DNA of 10,264 bases from an uncultured Alphaproteobacteria bacterium (lineage in GTDB: Bacteria; Pseudomonadota; Alphaproteobacteria; Rickettsiales; UBA1997). A program made the position numbers and the translations under genes. Shown piece after piece: positions 6,706-10,264 of the stretch. A model generated the notes under the pieces. That model had not been told where the DNA came from and ran no database searches. It was given only the letters and a program-made list of their open reading frames with translations. The stretch lies in NCBI GenBank assembly GCA_949298005.1, contig CASFUN010000027.1, positions 1 to 10,264 of the forward strand, given 5' to 3'. The stretch's first letter is position 1. Each line of letters opens with the position of its first letter.

Positions 6706-7302
6706 TTATAAAGTTCCATCTAAAGCTCTGCCAATGGGACTATTCATAATCTCTCTGACAACTTCATAAATTGATTGTTTAGTCAATTCTTGTGCCTCCT
6801 CAGCGTTTTCAAGATATCTTACTTCATTAACCAGTGTACCATCTTTCTTTGGAAGCATTGGTTCTCTTTTGGCTTTAGCTGTTGTTAAAACCGGATAAGT
6901 TAAAGCACTTCTAAAATTTCCAAAATTACCAACTGCATAATTTATTTCATTAAGTGATCCAAACACGAGGGCATTATTATCTTCATATTTTAAGTTACCA
7001 TTATTTGCAGCGTACATGAAAAAGTTAGTAACCTTATATATTTGTTCTCTGTTTCCATCAGCTAAAGCATTCAAACCTCTTTTTAGCATTTTAGTTGGCA
7101 TTTCATCAAACTGAGCTTCATCATCATTTTTTTTAATTTTTTCATCAAATACAATAGCACTGGCTATAGCATCATTAAGTAATTCTCTTACTTTAACTTT
7201 TAGAAAATCAAAATCTAAATCACTGGTAGGCACACTTTTTAAAAGACTCGCCCTTGTATTTATAGAAATCAATAAAAAAGATAAAAAGAATAATTTTTTC
7301 AT
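6706..7302 (-). CDS. Novel-family exported protein, paralog A
   Basis: This 198-residue protein has a typical short signal peptide, MKKLFFLSFLLISINTRA, with likely cleavage after Ala18, so it is expected in the periplasm or outside the cell. The rest aligns with the downstream paralog: RELLNDAIASA (39-49), ALVFGSLNEIN (111-121), VGNFGNF (124-130), YPVLTTAKAKRE (136-147), KKDG (152-155) and a C-terminal helix IYEVVREIMNSPIG. No cysteine occurs, so it is not a lipoprotein. The start has GAGG (7308-7311) five bases upstream and an extended -10 promoter further up. I know no named family with this signature. The helix-rich pattern and conserved Asn/Gly loops suggest a small all-alpha binding protein, which is inference only. 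Confidence 0.85.
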   Translation of the reverse strand: MKKLFFLSFLLISINTRASLLKSVPTSDLDFDFLKVKVRELLNDAIASAIVFDEKIKKNDDEAQFDEMPTKMLKRGLNALADGNREQIYKVTNFFMYAANNGNLKYEDNNALVFGSLNEINYAVGNFGNFRSALTYPVLTTAKAKREPMLPKKDGTLVNEVRYLENAEEAQELTKQSIYEVVREIMNSPIGRALDGTL

Positions 7303-7334
7303 AAAAACCTCATTAATTATTAATATATAAGCAT

Positions 7335-7343
7335 ATTATATCA
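7335..7343 (-). promoter_or_regulatory. Extended -10 promoter of the paralog A-B operon
   Basis: The minus strand reads TGATATAAT, a perfect extended -10 element (TGnTATAAT). The predicted start is near 7328, giving a leader of about 26 bases before the ATG at 7302. No good -35 box lies 16-18 bases upstream, which is common where the extended -10 compensates. Confidence 0.6.
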
Positions 7344-7347
7344 TATT

Positions 7348-7370
7348 TTTAACTAAAAGAAATAGTTAAA
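7348..7370. repeat. Inverted repeat over the -35 region of the paralog A promoter
   Basis: TTTAACTA (7348-7355) and TAGTTAAA (7363-7370) form a perfect 8-bp inverted repeat around a 7-base centre. It lies between the phosphatase stop and the extended -10 of paralog A, exactly where the -35 box and an operator would sit. As a hairpin it has no following T run on the minus strand, so it is a poor terminator for the phosphatase gene and reads better as a protein-binding site. Chance occurrence in AT-rich DNA is possible. Confidence 0.4.
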
Positions 7371-7400
7371 TTAAATAAATTTCATTATTATTTTTTATCA

Positions 7401-10061
7401 TTATTTTTCTCTTGTTTGTCCTTGTGTTTGTACCTTATCAGCTATATTTTTTTGTTTTCCAATAATTTTTTCTTTATTTCTATTAAATGCTGCTTGGTAT
7501 TTTAAAATAGTACCATAATTTGTAATTATTTCATTAAAATCTTTTCCTTCTATAATTGTCAATCCACACACTTCCCCCGCTGTTTTAAAGTATTTTCTTA
7601 AATTTTCTTTTGGAGGAGGATCTTTCTTGAAATATTCAACAAACTTATTTCGTTTTTCATCTGTAATATCATCTCCTTTATACACGTTATCACATAATCT
7701 TCCTACGTCTCCATCAATATTTGTAATATTTGTTTCCCTACTAAAGAACTCCCTATGTTTTTCTAATATCTTACTAATACCAACTAAATGAGATTTACCT
7801 TCACTATCAAATTTTGTTATTCTACAATTTACGTAAGACTCTTCATTTTTGCCATTGTAATCCTTTTGAAGAGTAGTTTCGTTATGCTCGTTTATTTTTT
7901 CAACTACAGGCACATTTAAAGAAATAAAGCCTTTTTGTAATATTGTTGGTCTATGCCCAACGATATGTTTACAACCTAAATCAAGAGCCTCTTTTGGATG
8001 ATCATTTTCATAACCAAAAAGTCCGCCACTGTAGTTACACAAAGCTCCTCTATTCATAAGAGAATATGGTTTTGAGTTTGGATTGGAGTTGATGGCTTGA
8101 GCGAATAATTGACCAGCTTCTTCAAGGGTAAATTTTTCACTTATTGCTGAATTTTCTTTTTTTACAGTTATATTTTTATCTTGGCTTATTTCAATAGAAT
8201 ATTGTTTTTTTACTTCTTTGTCTTCTTCATATTTTTCTTTTAATTCAAAATTAAAAGTTTTAGGAGGATCTACAATGTTTACAAAATTATTTAGTTCAAA
8301 GAAATTATTTATTTCTTTATTTTTAGTATCTTTAATCTTATTTTTAGCCAACCCTAGAGCCATCTTTTCTAATGCTTCTAATTTTTTAAAATTATTTTCT
8401 GCTTCTCTATTTTCTGGTTCTCTGCTACTAAAAGAACCTTTAAAAATTTCTATAGCCTCTTTACAATTTTCTTCCCCACTAAAATATGTCCTCTCTAATT
8501 CCTCACCAACAATCGCAAAGTCATTTATACCATTTGGATCAGGTTGAAATAACGCTTCTCCAAAAATTTCAAAATGTTTATCAAAATTCTCATTTAACAT
8601 TTTTGTTAAAAGTTTTCTCTTTTCATTACTATCAATTTCTTTTAATTTACGATCAGGTTTTTTTCCATCAAATAGATCATTATAACCATCAACGTTATTA
8701 CCGATAACTTCAATAAGAGGTTTATTTAACTTAGTATGAGAAATAAATGTATTACTTGCTTCATCATAGTAGCAATATTTGACTAAACCTTTTTTAAACA
8801 TACCTTGCATTATTGCCCTAACTTCAGGATGTTGTCCTTCATTTAAGGCTTCTATTTCATGGTTACCAGCAACATAGACTATTGGTGGATTTATTTTTTT
8901 CTCTTTGTCAATTTTTTGTTTAATATTAGTTTTAACCCTTTCATAATCTTCTTTTAGTTTACTAATTAAATTAACAAGTTCATTACTATGTTTTACATTT
9001 AGTTCTTCATCAGTACCTGCAGCACCTTTAGAATCTATTCCTCTTAACTCTTTGATTAATCTTTCTAATTTTGAAGATCTTTTCTCCTTATCTATTAATT
9101 CTACTGTTTCACCATTCAGAATTTTATAAATTTCATTTAAATTTTTTTCTATTGTTCCAGCAGAATCTATTACAGAACTTTTTTCTTTTTTCCAACCAGA
9201 TAATTTATTTTTTAAATTTTCAACTTGTGATAATAGATTGTATGGAGTTTGTTTCATACATTCTCTCATTGCAAGACAAAGTGGAATTGCTCCTAAATTA
9301 TCATTAACACCACTGTCATGCGACTGAATAAGGTCACCACCAAATGTTATAGTTCCATTAAATTCTGAATTATATACTAAGTTTGGATATGTGTATTCTT
9401 TATCACCTATCTTCTCTATTTTTGTGGTAGGGTCGCCAATTTTAAAAGCTGGTTTTGCAGGATCGCCTATAGGTTCAGTCATACCAAGTAAAAAGTGATA
9501 CATATCATTGTGTATGTCTGTTATTTGGATACTATTTGGGATTCCTTTAAAAGTTTCTAAACTATTAGAATTTGCGTATTCTTCCCTTTTTTCAGTTGCA
9601 GTTCTTAAATTTTCTCTGAACTGCTTAAAATCTTGCTGTTGCTGCTGTCCACCACTAGCTCTTAATCTATCTACGGCAATATGTTTTTTTATTTTTTTCA
9701 GTTCTATAACCTCATCTATTAATTCTATTATTTTTTTATTATATTCATTATTACTATCAAGTTTTCCTTTAATTTCTTTTAATTTTTCTATATGTCCTTT
9801 CTTTATTTCATGAATTTTGTAACCAAGAATTTCTCTAATTTTACTTTTGCCATCTACTAATATTCCTAATTTAACATCCAGCAACCTCTCAGACAACATT
9901 TCAAACATGGCTGCATGTTCTGCATATAAGTCAGCCAAACTATAAATGTCTCCAGTCTCTATTTCTTCCGGTAACTCTCCTTTAGGTAAACTACCTATTA
10001 TAGACTTAACTTCTTCAATTATTTTTTTTAGTTCTTTCTGTGGATTTTGTGCTTCTGCCAT
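7401..10061 (-). CDS. Giant PPP-like metallophosphoesterase with large coiled-coil insertions
   Basis: From the chosen ATG this is an 886-residue protein. The frame is open to 10121, but ATG 10061 has AGGAG (10066-10070) four bases upstream and starts MAEAQNPQKEL. Calcineurin-like phosphoesterase motifs occur in the PPP order: TDIHND (Asp182, His184), FGGDLIQS (Asp243), VAGNHEIEAL (Asn400, His401, Glu402), FISHTK (His442), NRG (Arg671) and IVGHRP (His703). Together these supply the expected ligands of a two-metal site, so a phosphatase acting on phosphoprotein or a small phosphoester is likely. The usual GDxHG glycine and the DRG arginine are replaced. An N-terminal helical region (about 1-150, with five glutamines at 139-143) precedes the catalytic part. 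About 155 residues separate GGD from GNHE and about 260 separate SH from VGH, far more than in compact PPP enzymes. No signal peptide or membrane segment is seen. The C-terminus is basic and polar (ADKVQTQGQTREK). Confidence 0.85.
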   Translation of the reverse strand: MAEAQNPQKELKKIIEEVKSIIGSLPKGELPEEIETGDIYSLADLYAEHAAMFEMLSERLLDVKLGILVDGKSKIREILGYKIHEIKKGHIEKLKEIKGKLDSNNEYNKKIIELIDEVIELKKIKKHIAVDRLRASGGQQQQQDFKQFRENLRTATEKREEYANSNSLETFKGIPNSIQITDIHNDMYHFLLGMTEPIGDPAKPAFKIGDPTTKIEKIGDKEYTYPNLVYNSEFNGTITFGGDLIQSHDSGVNDNLGAIPLCLAMRECMKQTPYNLLSQVENLKNKLSGWKKEKSSVIDSAGTIEKNLNEIYKILNGETVELIDKEKRSSKLERLIKELRGIDSKGAAGTDEELNVKHSNELVNLISKLKEDYERVKTNIKQKIDKEKKINPPIVYVAGNHEIEALNEGQHPEVRAIMQGMFKKGLVKYCYYDEASNTFISHTKLNKPLIEVIGNNVDGYNDLFDGKKPDRKLKEIDSNEKRKLLTKMLNENFDKHFEIFGEALFQPDPNGINDFAIVGEELERTYFSGEENCKEAIEIFKGSFSSREPENREAENNFKKLEALEKMALGLAKNKIKDTKNKEINNFFELNNFVNIVDPPKTFNFELKEKYEEDKEVKKQYSIEISQDKNITVKKENSAISEKFTLEEAGQLFAQAINSNPNSKPYSLMNRGALCNYSGGLFGYENDHPKEALDLGCKHIVGHRPTILQKGFISLNVPVVEKINEHNETTLQKDYNGKNEESYVNCRITKFDSEGKSHLVGISKILEKHREFFSRETNITNIDGDVGRLCDNVYKGDDITDEKRNKFVEYFKKDPPPKENLRKYFKTAGEVCGLTIIEGKDFNEIITNYGTILKYQAAFNRNKEKIIGKQKNIADKVQTQGQTREK

Positions 10062-10065
10062 TTTT

Positions 10066-10070
10066 CTCCT
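10066..10070 (-). promoter_or_regulatory. Ribosome binding site deciding the phosphatase start
   Basis: The minus strand reads AGGAGAAAAATG, a near-ideal Shine-Dalgarno four bases before the ATG at 10061. The in-frame ATG at 10121 has no such site, lies within the AT-rich promoter region and would add 20 residues of unlikely sequence. Confidence 0.8.
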
Positions 10071-10093
10071 AAACTTTCTAGAAAATTGCTGTA

Positions 10094-10121
10094 AGCGTAG
10101 TATATAATATTTATATGTCAA
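10094..10121 (-). promoter_or_regulatory. Candidate promoter of the phosphatase gene
   Basis: TTGACA (10116-10121, perfect) is followed after 16 bases by TACGCT (10094-10099), which keeps only the three most important -10 bases (TA...T). A better -10, TATACT (10099-10104), overlaps it but stands too close to the TTGACA. Either would start near 10087-10092, about 26-31 bases before the ATG. The exact boxes are uncertain. Confidence 0.35.
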
Positions 10122-10137
10122 TATAATATATTATATT
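10120..10137. repeat. 18-bp perfect AT-only palindrome upstream of the phosphatase gene
   Basis: AATATAATATATTATATT reads the same on both strands. It abuts the TTGACA element and lies in a run of pure A/T (10120-10143) between two minus-strand genes. It may be a regulator site or merely easily melted promoter DNA; in an A/T-only stretch, self-complementarity of this length is not strongly significant. Confidence 0.35.
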
Positions 10138-10170
10138 ATATAATGTGCTAATTATATATTTATGGATAAT

Positions 10171-10264
10171 TTATTCTTCAATCCACTCAACAGGTCTGAG
10201 ATGTTTATAAAAAAACTTTTTTATAGGATTTTTTTCAGGCCAAATACCGTTTTTAGCATCTTTA
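10171..10264 (-). CDS. C-terminal tail of an unidentified protein (5' part outside window)
   Basis: The last 30 codons of a minus-strand frame are visible, ending at TAA (10171-10173). The peptide runs KDAKNGIWPEKNP then IKKFFYKHLRPVEWIEE. Two tryptophans, three prolines and a mixed charged composition make it look like real coding sequence rather than AT-rich noise. I do not recognise the family. It runs in the same direction as the phosphatase gene, with 109 bases between its stop and the phosphatase ATG. No clear terminator hairpin is seen in that gap. Confidence 0.55.
   Translation of the reverse strand, partial: KDAKNGIWPEKNPIKKFFYKHLRPVEWIEE

Noticed and set aside
7348..7370. Rho-independent terminator for the phosphatase gene
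   Set aside because: On the minus strand the hairpin is AT-rich and followed by AATATGAT instead of a T run, so it does not meet terminator criteria.
9633..9647. Trinucleotide (CAG/CAA) repeat as a slippage hotspot
   Set aside because: It is only five glutamine codons with mixed CAG and CAA, too short and interrupted to be a credible phase-variable tract.
8218..9813. Several plus-strand open frames of 73 to 109 residues inside the phosphatase region
   Set aside because: All are antisense to the phosphatase gene and rich in Phe, Leu and Ser from complementing Lys/Glu codons. None has a ribosome binding site or recognisable domain.
10062..10121. In-frame upstream ATG that would extend the phosphatase by 20 residues
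   Set aside because: It has no ribosome binding site, overlaps the AT-rich promoter region and the TTGACA element, and adds an atypical basic/aromatic stretch. The ATG at 10061 has an excellent AGGAG.
1..10264. CRISPR array, insertion sequence, phage or toxin-antitoxin system
   Set aside because: No regularly spaced direct repeats, transposase, integrase or terminal inverted repeats were seen, and the tandem small paralogs share homology instead of toxin-antitoxin features.

Overview
The window is strongly AT-rich throughout. It looks like a chromosomal segment of a reduced, host-associated bacterium, most plausibly an alphaproteobacterium of Rickettsiales type. That placement is an inference. 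It rests on the base composition, on the alphaproteobacterial look of the lytic transglycosylase C-terminus (a GDPR motif, then DVVDWIE, then ETRNYVQR), and on a degenerate NAD-synthetase-like glutaminase gene. There are no insertion sequences, CRISPR arrays or phage genes.

Left half, plus strand (1-6036): the 3' end of a type-2 thymidine/AMP phosphorylase-like gene is closed by a clear hairpin terminator. A membrane-anchored TPR-repeat protein of unknown role follows. After a short, possibly divergent stretch comes a tightly coupled operon of three genes. These are a periplasmic Slt-type lytic transglycosylase, a nitrilase-fold protein resembling the glutaminase half of NAD synthetase but lacking the catalytic Glu and Cys, and RNase HI. 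The joins are a 1-base TAATG overlap and a 4-base ATGA overlap, which suggests translational coupling. A good sigma70-type promoter lies just upstream of the transglycosylase.

Right half, minus strand (6037-10264): a tRNA-Cys(GCA) gene abuts the rnhA stop codon with no gap, so the two halves converge exactly there. Upstream of it, in transcription order, are an 886-residue PPP-like metallophosphoesterase and two tandem paralogous small proteins. One paralog has a signal peptide and the other does not. They share an LVFGSLNEIN...VGN...YPVLTTA signature that I do not recognise from any named family. At the right edge is the C-terminal tail of a further unidentified minus-strand gene.

The left half is mostly housekeeping or cell-wall and nucleic-acid metabolism with signs of reductive decay. 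The right half holds the lineage-specific material: a giant, insertion-rich phosphatase that keeps the expected metal ligands, and a duplicated novel family. Both are candidates for host-interaction or signalling proteins, but nothing in the sequence proves that.
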